A stretch of DNA of 64,000 nt from Haladaptatus salinisoli. GTDB lineage: Archaea > Halobacteriota > Halobacteria > Halobacteriales > Haladaptataceae. The translations under genes were made by a program, and so were the position numbers. The stretch spans positions 1,724,823 to 1,788,822 of the forward strand of contig NZ_CP085327.1 of NCBI RefSeq assembly GCF_020614375.1, read 5' to 3'. Position 1 is the first letter of the stretch. Each line of letters starts with the position of its first letter. Positions 7,419 to 15,748 of this stretch are shown piece by piece. The notes beneath the pieces were generated by a model that made no database searches, was not told the DNA's origin, and saw only the letters and a list, made by a program, of their open reading frames with translations.

Positions 7419-8413
7419 TCCGACTCACCGAATTTGATTCGCGGGTCGAGGTAGGTGTACGCGATGTCCGTCAGCAGGCGCATCGCCACGATGAGCACGC
7501 CGAGCATGAAGAACGCGGCGAGCGCCACGGGGAAGTCTCGACTGATGACCGCTTCCACGAGCAGTTTTCCGATACCCGGCCACGAGAACACCGTCTCGAT
7601 TATCACGCTTCCGTCGATGATGAACGCGATGCCGACGATGGCCTGCGTCGCGACCGGAATGAGCGCGTTACGAGCGGCGTGTTTGTACTTGACGGCGGTC
7701 GGGGAGAGACCCTTCGCGCGCGCCATCCAGACGTACTCCTCGGCGAGCACCTCCTGCATCGCGGTGCGCATCACCAGCATGTTCCCGGCCCAGCCCACTA
7801 TCGCGAGCGACAGGGCCGGGATGAACAGGTGCCAGAGCACGCCGGTGGTGAAGTCGAGCCAACCGAACTTCGACTCGAACGCCGGCGTCATGTGGGCGCT
7901 CGGGAAGAGCGTGAAGCCGAACCCCTTGTACGAGAACCCCAGCAACAGGAGCCACGCGAGCCAGAAAAAGGGGATGCTGTACAGCGTCAGCCCCGTCGAG
8001 AAGCCGAGCTTATCTTCGACCGACCCGCGGTTCCACCCGAACTGGATTCCGAGCAGCGTACCGACGGTGATGTTGATCAGGTACGCCGTCCCGAACAGCA
8101 CGATCGTCCGGGGGAGTCGGCGAGCGATGAGCGCCACAACCGGCTCGGCGTTGCGAAGCGAGTAGCCGAACTGCAGGGTGGCGTAGTTGCGCAGCCACTT
8201 GAGGTACTGCACCCAGAGCGGCTGGTTGAGACCGTACTGTTGTCGCAGTGCCCTGAGGTCGGACGCCTCCAAGTTCGGATTGAGCAGCAGCGATGCGATG
8301 TTGCCGGGCATCGCCTTCAGCAGGAAGAACAGGAGCGTCAACAGTACCCAGAGCACGAGGACGGAAACGCCGAGTCGCTTAGCGAGATACCGTCCGCTGA
8401 TTCTCGTTGTCAT
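7415..8413 (-). CDS. Peptide/nickel-type ABC transporter permease (DppB/OppB family)
   Basis: 332-residue permease with the classic DppB layout. A first helix (VLVLWVLLTLLFFLLKAMPG) is followed by the family's periplasmic segment and NPNLEASDLRALRQQYGLNQ, and then five more helices. The cytoplasmic EAA-type loop reads EYVWMARAKGLSPTAVKYKH followed by AARNALIPV. It lies 78 bases downstream of the binding-protein gene and overlaps the DppC-like gene, so all are transcribed together. It should form a heterodimer with that subunit. Confidence 0.94.
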   Translation of the reverse strand: MTTRISGRYLAKRLGVSVLVLWVLLTLLFFLLKAMPGNIASLLLNPNLEASDLRALRQQYGLNQPLWVQYLKWLRNYATLQFGYSLRNAEPVVALIARRLPRTIVLFGTAYLINITVGTLLGIQFGWNRGSVEDKLGFSTGLTLYSIPFFWLAWLLLLGFSYKGFGFTLFPSAHMTPAFESKFGWLDFTTGVLWHLFIPALSLAIVGWAGNMLVMRTAMQEVLAEEYVWMARAKGLSPTAVKYKHAARNALIPVATQAIVGIAFIIDGSVIIETVFSWPGIGKLLVEAVISRDFPVALAAFFMLGVLIVAMRLLTDIAYTYLDPRIKFGESE

Positions 8414-8491
8414 CCGTCGAACCCGTGTGATGCTGTCATATCTTCGTCGTTATCGTCCGATGAACGCCGAAATCGTTCGGAAGCGGACACG

Positions 8492-10423
8492 CTACTTACC
8501 GGTGGACTTGTGGATGTTGAGCCACGTTTGCGCGTTGGTGACGCCCCCGACGGACCGTATCCGACCGTCGAACTTGGTCGTCACCGGTTGCAGGACGCGA
8601 GAGTAGAAGTTTATCAGCGTCGGCGCGTCGCTGTAGATTCGCGCGAGCGCCTTCTTGACGATGGGCTTTCGCTCGTCGATCGTCATCATGCTCGCCTGCT
8701 TGAAGATGAGGTCGTCGGCGTTCGTGTACCCCATCGGGTTGAACTTCTGCGACTTCTTGTTCCCCTTCATGTCGGCACCCGCGCTGCTGTAGAACTGACG
8801 GTAGTGGTCGTTGACCCACGTGATGCCGGTCCATCCCATCTCGAACATGTCGAAATTCTCGTTCGCGTACACCTTCGGAAGCTGGGAGTTGAACGACTGG
8901 ACCTGCTTGGTCACCGGAATACCGACCGTCCGGAGCGCGTTTATCCACTGGTTCTCCAGTTGCGCCTTCTTCGGCGACTTCGACGGCGGGTTCATGCTCA
9001 TCTCGAGCGGCCCCTGCCCCGGATTCCCGTTGTTGTCGGTGTGCGCCTTCCCGAGGGGCTTTCCGTTGACGTATATCGCCTTGTTGTCCGGCGATTTGAC
9101 CTTGTCTGACTTCGCCGGGCCGATGGAGTAGTCGTGTTTCGCCCGGTCGTTGTTGAGGAGGAACTGCCGCGCCTTTTTGACGCCCGACGAGGAGAGTTTG
9201 AACTTCCCGCGCTTTCCGGGGAACGTCGTGTCGGGGATGGAGATTCCCTCGTACGAGCCGTTTTTGATCTTATCCGGCGTCGGCGGACGCCAGTCGTTGT
9301 ACGCGCTCGGCGTCGCGTAATCGCCGTGCTCGGCGGCGAGACCCCGGTACAGGTTTTCGACGACCCACTTCTTGTCGAACAGTTTGTTGAGGAGTTGGCG
9401 GAACGCGGGGTCGTCGAGGGGAACGCGGCGGACGTTGTAGGAGTTGTGTTCCCACCCGTCGTCTTTGGATTTGAGGACGGTGAGGTGGTTCTTGTTGGTG
9501 GCCTTCGAGGCTTTCTCGACTTTCACGGTGCCGTACGTCTGGTCGATCTTCCCGTCGAGCAGCGCCTGATTGAGCGCGGTCTGCGAGCCGAAAATCTCGA
9601 TGCGGAGGGCGTCGATGAACGGGCCCTTCTCGTGGAGCCAATCGGTGTGTTTCAGCCCGTTCCACGGAATCGCGGAGTCCTTCCGGGGGACGAGTTCGAA
9701 CCAGCTCTCCCACTTGTAGTTTTTCAGTTTGAACGGGCCGGAGCCGATCGGTCCGCCTTCCTTCCGCGGCGTGTACTTCGAGTAGTCGGAAACGTTCTTC
9801 CAGACGTGTTTCGGGAGGATGACGTTCCCGACGATGTTCGTCAACCACGCGCGGTCTTTCTCCTTCAGGTAGTAGAGAACCGTGTGCTTCCCCTCCGTTT
9901 TCACCTCCTTGACGGAGGAGAACTGCGACGCGGAAACCGTCCCGGCCGGTTTCTGCTCTTGGACGTAGTTGACGGTGAACTTCACGTCCTCCGCCGTGAC
10001 CGGTTTTCCGTCGCTGAAGGTGAGGCCCTCGCGGAGGTTCGCCTTCACCGTCCACTTGTCCGTCCCGGCGTTCTCCGGGCGCACCTTCCAGTCTTTCATC
10101 CCCCACGGGGCCGGCTTGTACGTCTCCGGGTGCTGAATCGTTCCCCACGTGTAGACGTTGTCGAGAATCGTCCACGCGTACGCCGTACTCGACGCGAGGG
10201 GGTTGAGGTTGTTCGGCGCCGTCGCCATCCCGAGGACCGGCTTTCCACCTTTCTGGATGTTCTTCGGCTTGTCCGTCTGTCCGTTACCGTCGCCGCCCCC
10301 GTTCCCGGATTTTTGGTCACCGGAGCAACCGGCCAGTCCGGCCGCGATACCGGTTCCGGTTCCAACGATGAACTTCCGTCGGTTGATTCGTTCGGATCGA
10401 TCGAGTTTCTCGTTCTCGCTCAT
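8492..10423 (-). CDS. Peptide-type ABC substrate-binding lipoprotein (SBP_bac_5), Tat-exported
   Basis: About 643 residues of extracellular solute receptor. The N-terminus carries a twin-arginine motif (NRRKFIVGTGTG) and a lipobox (LAGC), so it is exported folded and lipid-anchored. A Gly/Asn/Asp linker follows, then the SBP_bac_5 fold: SSTAYAWTILDNVYTWG, LREGLTFSDGKPVTAEDVKF, a proline-rich hinge, and a C-terminal FDMFEMGWTGITW. It is longer than most family members (about 500-550). Start is uncertain: the ATG at 10423 suits the signal peptide, but an in-frame GTG at 10447 lies 13 bases after an SD-like GGAGGT. It is the first gene of the ATPase-less transporter operon. Confidence 0.93.
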   Translation of the reverse strand: MSENEKLDRSERINRRKFIVGTGTGIAAGLAGCSGDQKSGNGGGDGNGQTDKPKNIQKGGKPVLGMATAPNNLNPLASSTAYAWTILDNVYTWGTIQHPETYKPAPWGMKDWKVRPENAGTDKWTVKANLREGLTFSDGKPVTAEDVKFTVNYVQEQKPAGTVSASQFSSVKEVKTEGKHTVLYYLKEKDRAWLTNIVGNVILPKHVWKNVSDYSKYTPRKEGGPIGSGPFKLKNYKWESWFELVPRKDSAIPWNGLKHTDWLHEKGPFIDALRIEIFGSQTALNQALLDGKIDQTYGTVKVEKASKATNKNHLTVLKSKDDGWEHNSYNVRRVPLDDPAFRQLLNKLFDKKWVVENLYRGLAAEHGDYATPSAYNDWRPPTPDKIKNGSYEGISIPDTTFPGKRGKFKLSSSGVKKARQFLLNNDRAKHDYSIGPAKSDKVKSPDNKAIYVNGKPLGKAHTDNNGNPGQGPLEMSMNPPSKSPKKAQLENQWINALRTVGIPVTKQVQSFNSQLPKVYANENFDMFEMGWTGITWVNDHYRQFYSSAGADMKGNKKSQKFNPMGYTNADDLIFKQASMMTIDERKPIVKKALARIYSDAPTLINFYSRVLQPVTTKFDGRIRSVGGVTNAQTWLNIHKSTGK

Positions 10424-10484
10424 AGTTACGTTCGAATCGGGTGTCACGCCAACCCGTGCTACCTCCTCTCAAACAAACAACCGA

Positions 10485-10497
10485 CTTTATTTATTAA
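10485..10497 (-). promoter_or_regulatory. TATA box and SD-like site of the peptide-ABC operon
   Basis: On the minus strand TTAATAAATAAAG is a strong TATA-like element in an unusually AT-rich patch (10470-10560). Initiation would fall near 10465, exactly where GGAGGT (complement of 10461-10466) sits. The mRNA would then have a short leader with a ribosome-binding site, which favours the GTG at 10447 or leaves a 42-base leader to the ATG at 10423. Confidence 0.5.
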
Positions 10498-10634
10498 TTC
10501 CCGTTTGGGATTGGGTTATTTATCCTAAAAAATATATAGGTAAAGTATATTATACTGTAATGTTTCGCTCAACGTCGCTGTATCATCGCGAAACGGCTCC
10601 CGTCGAAACCTGAGACCGACCGCGGCGGGAGTTC

Positions 10635-11321
10635 TCAGCCGAAATCATCGAGTCCGGTCTGTCGCTCGTTCTCGGGCGTCACCCGTTCGACCAGCGCAGA
10701 TGAGTCGTTCTTCGGGTCGTTCACCGCCTTCGACACGGGATAGGCTCGCATCTCGTCGGCGGGAAACGGGTCGAGAACCGATTCGAGTTCGGCCCCCTCG
10801 CCGTGAAGCCACGTCTCCTCTTCGCCGGGTGCGAGGACGACGGGCATCCGGTGGTGGACGTCGCGCACGAGGTCGTTCGGTTCGGTGGTGACGACCGTAA
10901 ACGACGTTTTCTTTCCGCCGCCGTTTCCGTTCCACGGTTCCCACAGCCCCGCCATCGCAAACGGTTCGCCGTCGCTCCTGGTCATTCGATAGGGTTGCTT
11001 CCCGGTCGCCGTCCGCTTCCAGTCGTAGAAGCCGTCCGCGAGGACGAGACACCGACGCTCGCGGTAGGCGTCGCGGAAACTCGGTTTTTCGGCCAGCGTC
11101 TCCGCCCGGGCGTTGGTGTGTCCGTCGCGGAACTCGTCGGCCCAGTGCGGGATGAGTCCCCACGTCGGAAAGCGCATCTCCTCGGGCGCGTCGTTTCGAA
11201 CGACCGGGTGTTCCTGGCCGGGTGCGACGTTGTATCGGGGACGGAGCGTTCGAGCGGGCACGGCGTCGAATCGCTCCGCGAGGTCCGCTTCGAGGGCGAA
11301 CAGCGAGAGGCGGCCACACAT
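10635..11321 (-). CDS. SRAP-domain protein (YedK/HMCES family)
   Basis: 228 residues from ATG 11321, chosen because Met-Cys-Gly-Arg begins the family: the initiator Met is removed and Cys2 is the nucleophile that crosslinks abasic sites in single-stranded DNA. Other family signatures are RYNVAPGQ (Asn/Pro pocket), TWGLIPHWA, NARAETLAEKPSFRDAY (catalytic Glu), LVLADGFYDWK, and VHHRMPVVL (active-site His). It protects replication forks from abasic lesions through a DNA-protein crosslink. It stands alone between two transport clusters. An upstream GTG at 11348 would bury the essential Cys and is rejected. Confidence 0.95.
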   Translation of the reverse strand: MCGRLSLFALEADLAERFDAVPARTLRPRYNVAPGQEHPVVRNDAPEEMRFPTWGLIPHWADEFRDGHTNARAETLAEKPSFRDAYRERRCLVLADGFYDWKRTATGKQPYRMTRSDGEPFAMAGLWEPWNGNGGGKKTSFTVVTTEPNDLVRDVHHRMPVVLAPGEEETWLHGEGAELESVLDPFPADEMRAYPVSKAVNDPKNDSSALVERVTPENERQTGLDDFG

Positions 11322-11458
11322 GGGTCGAGAGAGGACGCGAGCGGGCAAAAAATTACCCGAGAACGCGACCGAGGAGCGCCTTACTGACTTAAAGGATTTT
11401 AAATCCGGTTAACTATCCAGCCGTCAGATATGCATGGTCTCGTCCCCTCATTACGACC

Positions 11459-12796
11459 ATGGGCGAGCAGCTCGGATTGAAGGAAGCGATAGCGATGGCT
11501 CTCGGAGGGATGATCGGCGGCGGCATCTACTCCGCGTTCGGTATCGTCGTCGCCATCTCCGGAAAGATCGCGTGGCTGGCGTTCACCGTCGCTGGGTTCG
11601 TGGCGATGTGTGCCGGCTACAGCTACGTCCAGTTGAACAAGCTGACCGAGAACAAGGGGGGTGCGCCGACCTACATAGCCGAGATCGTCGACCGGTCAAC
11701 CGCGGCGGGGATGACGGGGTGGACGCTCCTGTTCGGCTACATCGGGTCGATGGCTCTGTACGCCTACGCCTTCTCCTCGTTCTTCTCGGAACTGGTCGGG
11801 CGACTCCACTACGCGTTGGTGGTTCCGGTGGTGAGCTACGAACTGGTCGTTCCCGTTCCCAACGTCGTCTCCATACTGCTCATCGGCGCGTTCGTCGGGC
11901 TGAACCTCCTCGGAGCCACAGAGACGGGGAAGGTGGAGGACGTGCTCTCGTTCTTCAAGGTCGGCATCATCGCCGTCTTCGGCGCGTGGGGCGTCTGGTT
12001 CGCCTACACCGGCCAGACGCTGAATCTCGGATTCTCCGAACTCGGCTTCAGTCCCATCATCGGCGCGTCGATGTCGTTCGTCGCGTTCCAGGGCTGGCAG
12101 TTGCTGATGTACGACCAGTCGCAGTTCGAGGAACCGGTCGAGAACATCCGGAAGGCCATCTACATCTCGATTCCGATAGCGACCCTCCTCTACGTCCTCG
12201 TCGCGTTCACGACCGTCAGCATCCTCGAACTGTCGGTCATCGCGGTGTCGCCCGAGGTGTCGCTGTTGTACGCCGCGCTCCCGTACATGGGGGCGATAGG
12301 CGCGTTCGTCATCGGTATCTCGGCGCTGTTCTCGACCGCGAGCGCGGTGAACGCCACGCTGTTCAGCGGGGCGCAGTTCTCCCGAAACCTCATCAACCGG
12401 GGACTCCTCCCTGAGCGGTTCAGCACCAGCGAAGAAGGCGTCCCCTCGAAGCTCGTCGTCGTGCTCGGCGTCCTCTCGGCGGCGTTCGCGGTGTACGGAA
12501 GCCTTCGCAGCATCACCTCCTTCGCGTCGCTCGCGTTCATCGCCGTCTTCGGCGCGATGAGCTATCTCGCGTTCCGCAAGCGCGACGAGATCGACGACAT
12601 GATAGTCGCCCTGCCGGTCGTCGGCATGGTGGGCTGTACGGTCTTCTTTCCCCTCCTGCTCTACGACCTCTACCTGAACAGTCCGAGCACGTTCTTCATC
12701 GTGCTCGTCATCGCCGTGCTCGTCATCGGCGTGGAGCTGATATACTTCGAACGACAGCCGATCAAAGCGGCGGTTCCCGGCATCAACACGGACTAA
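11459..12796 (+). CDS. APC-superfamily amino-acid permease
   Basis: 445-residue integral membrane transporter with about 12 hydrophobic segments. The first helix has the APC signature GLKEAIAMALGGMIGGGIYS (unwound GGG substrate site). Helix 6 reads SMSFVAFQGWQLLMYDQSQF, another conserved region of this superfamily. It probably exchanges or imports an amino acid with protons or sodium. No UspA domain is fused, unlike many haloarchaeal relatives. It ends two bases before a binding-protein gene, so they are co-transcribed, which is an odd partnership because APC permeases need no binding protein. An AT-rich element (ATTTTAAATCC) lies about 60 bases upstream. Confidence 0.92.
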   Translation: MGEQLGLKEAIAMALGGMIGGGIYSAFGIVVAISGKIAWLAFTVAGFVAMCAGYSYVQLNKLTENKGGAPTYIAEIVDRSTAAGMTGWTLLFGYIGSMALYAYAFSSFFSELVGRLHYALVVPVVSYELVVPVPNVVSILLIGAFVGLNLLGATETGKVEDVLSFFKVGIIAVFGAWGVWFAYTGQTLNLGFSELGFSPIIGASMSFVAFQGWQLLMYDQSQFEEPVENIRKAIYISIPIATLLYVLVAFTTVSILELSVIAVSPEVSLLYAALPYMGAIGAFVIGISALFSTASAVNATLFSGAQFSRNLINRGLLPERFSTSEEGVPSKLVVVLGVLSAAFAVYGSLRSITSFASLAFIAVFGAMSYLAFRKRDEIDDMIVALPVVGMVGCTVFFPLLLYDLYLNSPSTFFIVLVIAVLVIGVELIYFERQPIKAAVPGINTD

Positions 12797-12798
12797 GC

Positions 12799-14415
12799 AT
12801 GAACGAGAACGCACGCGAACTCGATCGTCGCACCGCACTGAAAGGAATCGGCGCGGTCGCCGGGTCGGCGGCGCTCGCGGGTTGCGCGGGGGTCGTCGGG
12901 GGGTCCGGCGACGGCGAACAGCTACGCTACGCGCAGGTGCTCACGCCCGTCTCGCTCGACCCCATCGCGGTCGACGACCCGTGGTCCGGGCAGGTACAGT
13001 CGCTCATCTTCGAGGGGCTGTACACCTACGACTACGGGATGAACCTCGTCCCGGTGCTGGCGAACGGAAAGCCGAATCAGCGCGACGGCGGGAAGCGATA
13101 CGCCGTCGAACTGCGGGACGAGGCGCGCTTCCAGAACGGAAAACCGGTCACCGCGGAGGACGTGAAGTACAGCTTCGAGAAGCCGAATCAGGAGGAGACG
13201 CCGCCGCCGACGAAGTGGCACGTCGACGCGATAGAGACGGTGAAGACGCCCTCGAAGCGGACGGTGGAGTTCGTGCTAGAACACCCCTATCCGGGGGTCG
13301 AGCACGCGCTGACGCGACCCGTCGTGCCGAAGTCGGTTCGGGAGAAGAACCCGAAGGCGTTCGGGACGAAGACGACGATCGGGTCGGGACCGTACCGACT
13401 CGACCGATTCAAGCCCGGGAAGTACGCCACGCTGACGTCGTGGGACGACCACTGGCGCTCGCGGGGCGGGACCATTCCGCGGGCGAAGTTCGTCCCGAAC
13501 CACGCCGGACTGGCGCGAACGATGAGTTTGAAGACGGGACAGAACGACATCGTCGAGCGAATCCAGCCGAAGCTGTGGGGGCCGACGCAGCACTTCCCCG
13601 ACTCGACGGTCGTCTCGAGCGAGAGCTACCACTACCACTTCGTCGGCTTCAACTGTAGCAGCGGCACGCCGACCGCGAAACCGAAGGTGCGAGAGGGAAT
13701 CGACGCCCTCGTCTCGATGGACGAACTGGTCAAACACGTGGTCGAACCGTCGGGGCGGCGGCAGTACGGTCCGCTGCCCCGGCAAGTCGCCGAGGCGTGG
13801 AACGTGCCCGTCGAGGAGTGGAAGAAGATTCCCAAGAAGAAGAGCCACCACGAGGCGAAGAAGCTGATAAAGGAGGAGGCGGGGGTGAAATCGTGGAGTC
13901 CGAAGATAGCGGTGCCGGGTACCAAGAGTTCGGGCGACAAGATGCGCGAGAAGATAGCCGAGACCATCGTCCACGGGCTGAAGAAGCTGGGATTTCGCAA
14001 AGCCCGAACGCAGAAGTACCCGTGGCCGAAGTTCCGCGAACTCGTCACCAACGGCGACCAGGGGAACTACGCGATGTTCGTGGGGTCGTGGGCCGGCTAC
14101 CCCGACCCGGATACGTTCCTCTATCCGCTGTTCCACAGCAACAACGAGGGACTGACGAACGGCACGTACTACCGCGACGAGAGCCTGATGGAGGACATCG
14201 AGGCCGCCCGGCGGACGACGAATCGCGAAAAGCGCGAACGGCTGTACGAAAAAAGCATCCGAACCGTCCTCGAACAGCGCGTTCACCTCCCGGCGTACAC
14301 CCTGCACAACAGCTTCGGCGTGAAGAATCGCATCTCCGGTTTCCGCCCGCACCCCGTCTCGCAGTTCAATCCGCGGCTCGTGGGGCCGGACGGGTCGGTG
14401 TCGCTCCGCGAGTAG
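12799..14415 (+). CDS. Orphan peptide-type substrate-binding lipoprotein (SBP_bac_5)
   Basis: 538 residues. A twin-arginine motif (DRRTALKGIG) and lipobox (LAGC) indicate Tat export and lipid anchoring. Domain features include VLTPVSLDPIAVDDPWSGQV, FQNGKPVTAEDVKYSFEKPN, TIGSGPYRLDRFKPGKY and WAGYPDPDTFLYPLFHS, all typical of DppA/OppA-like receptors. It begins two bases after the APC permease stop but has no ABC permease or ATPase next to it. It may feed the ABC permeases encoded at 6438-8413 in this window or another system, or deliver ligand to the APC permease; neither can be shown here. Confidence 0.92.
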   Translation: MNENARELDRRTALKGIGAVAGSAALAGCAGVVGGSGDGEQLRYAQVLTPVSLDPIAVDDPWSGQVQSLIFEGLYTYDYGMNLVPVLANGKPNQRDGGKRYAVELRDEARFQNGKPVTAEDVKYSFEKPNQEETPPPTKWHVDAIETVKTPSKRTVEFVLEHPYPGVEHALTRPVVPKSVREKNPKAFGTKTTIGSGPYRLDRFKPGKYATLTSWDDHWRSRGGTIPRAKFVPNHAGLARTMSLKTGQNDIVERIQPKLWGPTQHFPDSTVVSSESYHYHFVGFNCSSGTPTAKPKVREGIDALVSMDELVKHVVEPSGRRQYGPLPRQVAEAWNVPVEEWKKIPKKKSHHEAKKLIKEEAGVKSWSPKIAVPGTKSSGDKMREKIAETIVHGLKKLGFRKARTQKYPWPKFRELVTNGDQGNYAMFVGSWAGYPDPDTFLYPLFHSNNEGLTNGTYYRDESLMEDIEAARRTTNREKRERLYEKSIRTVLEQRVHLPAYTLHNSFGVKNRISGFRPHPVSQFNPRLVGPDGSVSLRE

Positions 14416-14445
14416 CGGCGTCCGTCGCGTCGTGACGAACGCCGG

Positions 14446-15612
14446 TTACGACGGTTGCTCGCTGGGCGCGAACTCCTCCTCCGAGCGCCCGCTGCTCTTG
14501 ATGATGTCGAACGCGGTCATCAGGTCGGTTCGGGAGATGATACCCGCCACGTCCCCGTTCGCGTCGATGACGGGAAGGCGACCGATGCCGTGCTGCTGGA
14601 TGGATTCGAGCGCGTCGATGGCGTCGCTCTCGGCGGAGATGGTCTTCACGTCGGTCGACATCACCTCCTCGACGGTGTAGGCGTCGCGTTCGACCTGCCG
14701 GACGCTCCGCGCGTCGTCCAGCGTTATCATCCCGACGAGTTCGCCGTCGCTGACCACGGGGTAGCCGGTGTGACGCTGTTGGAACATCATCTCCAGCAGG
14801 TCGGCGATGGAGGTGTCCGGCGAGACGGTCTGCAGGTCCCGCGCGGGCGTCATCACGTCGCGGACGCGGACGTTCCGGAACGCCGCCGAGAGGACGGTCT
14901 GTTGGGCCTCGCTGGACGCGCCGATGTAGATGAAGAAGGCGATACCGATGAGGATGATGTTGCCGCCGAGCAGGCCGAACAGGCCGAGCAGGATGGCGAA
15001 CAGTTTGCCGACCTCTGCGGCGGTCTGGGTCGCCTGCGCGAACGGTCGAGTGCGGGCGAGCAACGCGCGCAGGACGCGCCCCCCGTCCATCGGGAAGCCG
15101 GGCAGGAGGTTGAACGCGGCGAGCACGAGGTTCATCAGCGCGAGGTAGCCGACGACGAATCTGATAGCCTCCTGTTCGGCGGGGATGAAACCAAGCGCGA
15201 GGAAGGAGCCGACGCCGAGGACGACGCTGACGAACGGGCCGGCGATGGCGATGAGCAGTTCTTCGAGCCAGTTCTCCGGTTGGTCGGTGAGCCGAGCGAC
15301 GCCGCCGAAAATCCACAGGGTGATTGAGTCGATGGGGAACCCGAACCGCATGGCGACGACCGAGTGGCCGAGTTCGTGGAGCACGACGCCGACGAAGAGA
15401 CCGACCGCGGCCACCGCACCGAGGAGCCACGGCATCGACCCCGACGAGAGCGGTTCGGCGGTCAGACCGAGGTTCCAAAGCTGATTCATTATTTCGACCC
15501 ACTGGCCGACCTGCGTCCCGATGAGCCACGCGAACACCGGGAGGATGAGGAGGAATGTGAGGTCGAGTTTGATCGGGATGCCGAACGCGCTCCCGATTCT
15601 GAAGCTTCGCAT
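14446..15612 (-). CDS. Site-2-type membrane metalloprotease (M50) with two CBS domains
   Basis: 388 residues from ATG 15612, where the conserved start MRSFRIGSAFGIPIKL lies; the longer open frame upstream is Arg/Ser-rich and rejected. Membrane segments surround the zinc motif HELGHS (about residues 68-73) and the distal Asp site (LLPGFPMDGGRVLRALLA). Two CBS domains fill the C-terminal 130 residues (VRDVMTPARDLQTVSPDTSI; VEEVMSTDVKTISAESDA) and probably bind adenine nucleotides to control proteolysis. The family cleaves membrane-embedded regulators. It is divergent from the TnpB-like gene with 136 bases between the starts. Confidence 0.93.
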   Translation of the reverse strand: MRSFRIGSAFGIPIKLDLTFLLILPVFAWLIGTQVGQWVEIMNQLWNLGLTAEPLSSGSMPWLLGAVAAVGLFVGVVLHELGHSVVAMRFGFPIDSITLWIFGGVARLTDQPENWLEELLIAIAGPFVSVVLGVGSFLALGFIPAEQEAIRFVVGYLALMNLVLAAFNLLPGFPMDGGRVLRALLARTRPFAQATQTAAEVGKLFAILLGLFGLLGGNIILIGIAFFIYIGASSEAQQTVLSAAFRNVRVRDVMTPARDLQTVSPDTSIADLLEMMFQQRHTGYPVVSDGELVGMITLDDARSVRQVERDAYTVEEVMSTDVKTISAESDAIDALESIQQHGIGRLPVIDANGDVAGIISRTDLMTAFDIIKSSGRSEEEFAPSEQPS

Positions 15613-15748
15613 GGGTGTATCTAGCGGCGGAAACGCCTTAAACTTCCTCGCGGTCGCGCCGTCCCGAGATGTCACCGAACGCGACCGTCGGTCGCCCGTC
15701 CCGCGGCGACCCGAAGTATTCAAGGGGGCGCTCCGGGGAGAAAAGAGC

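Noticed and set aside
15521-15748. N-terminal extension of the TnpB-like frame to an upstream ATG
   Set aside because: It overlaps the start of the divergent protease gene and adds Arg/Ser-rich sequence; GTG 15749 matches family N-termini.
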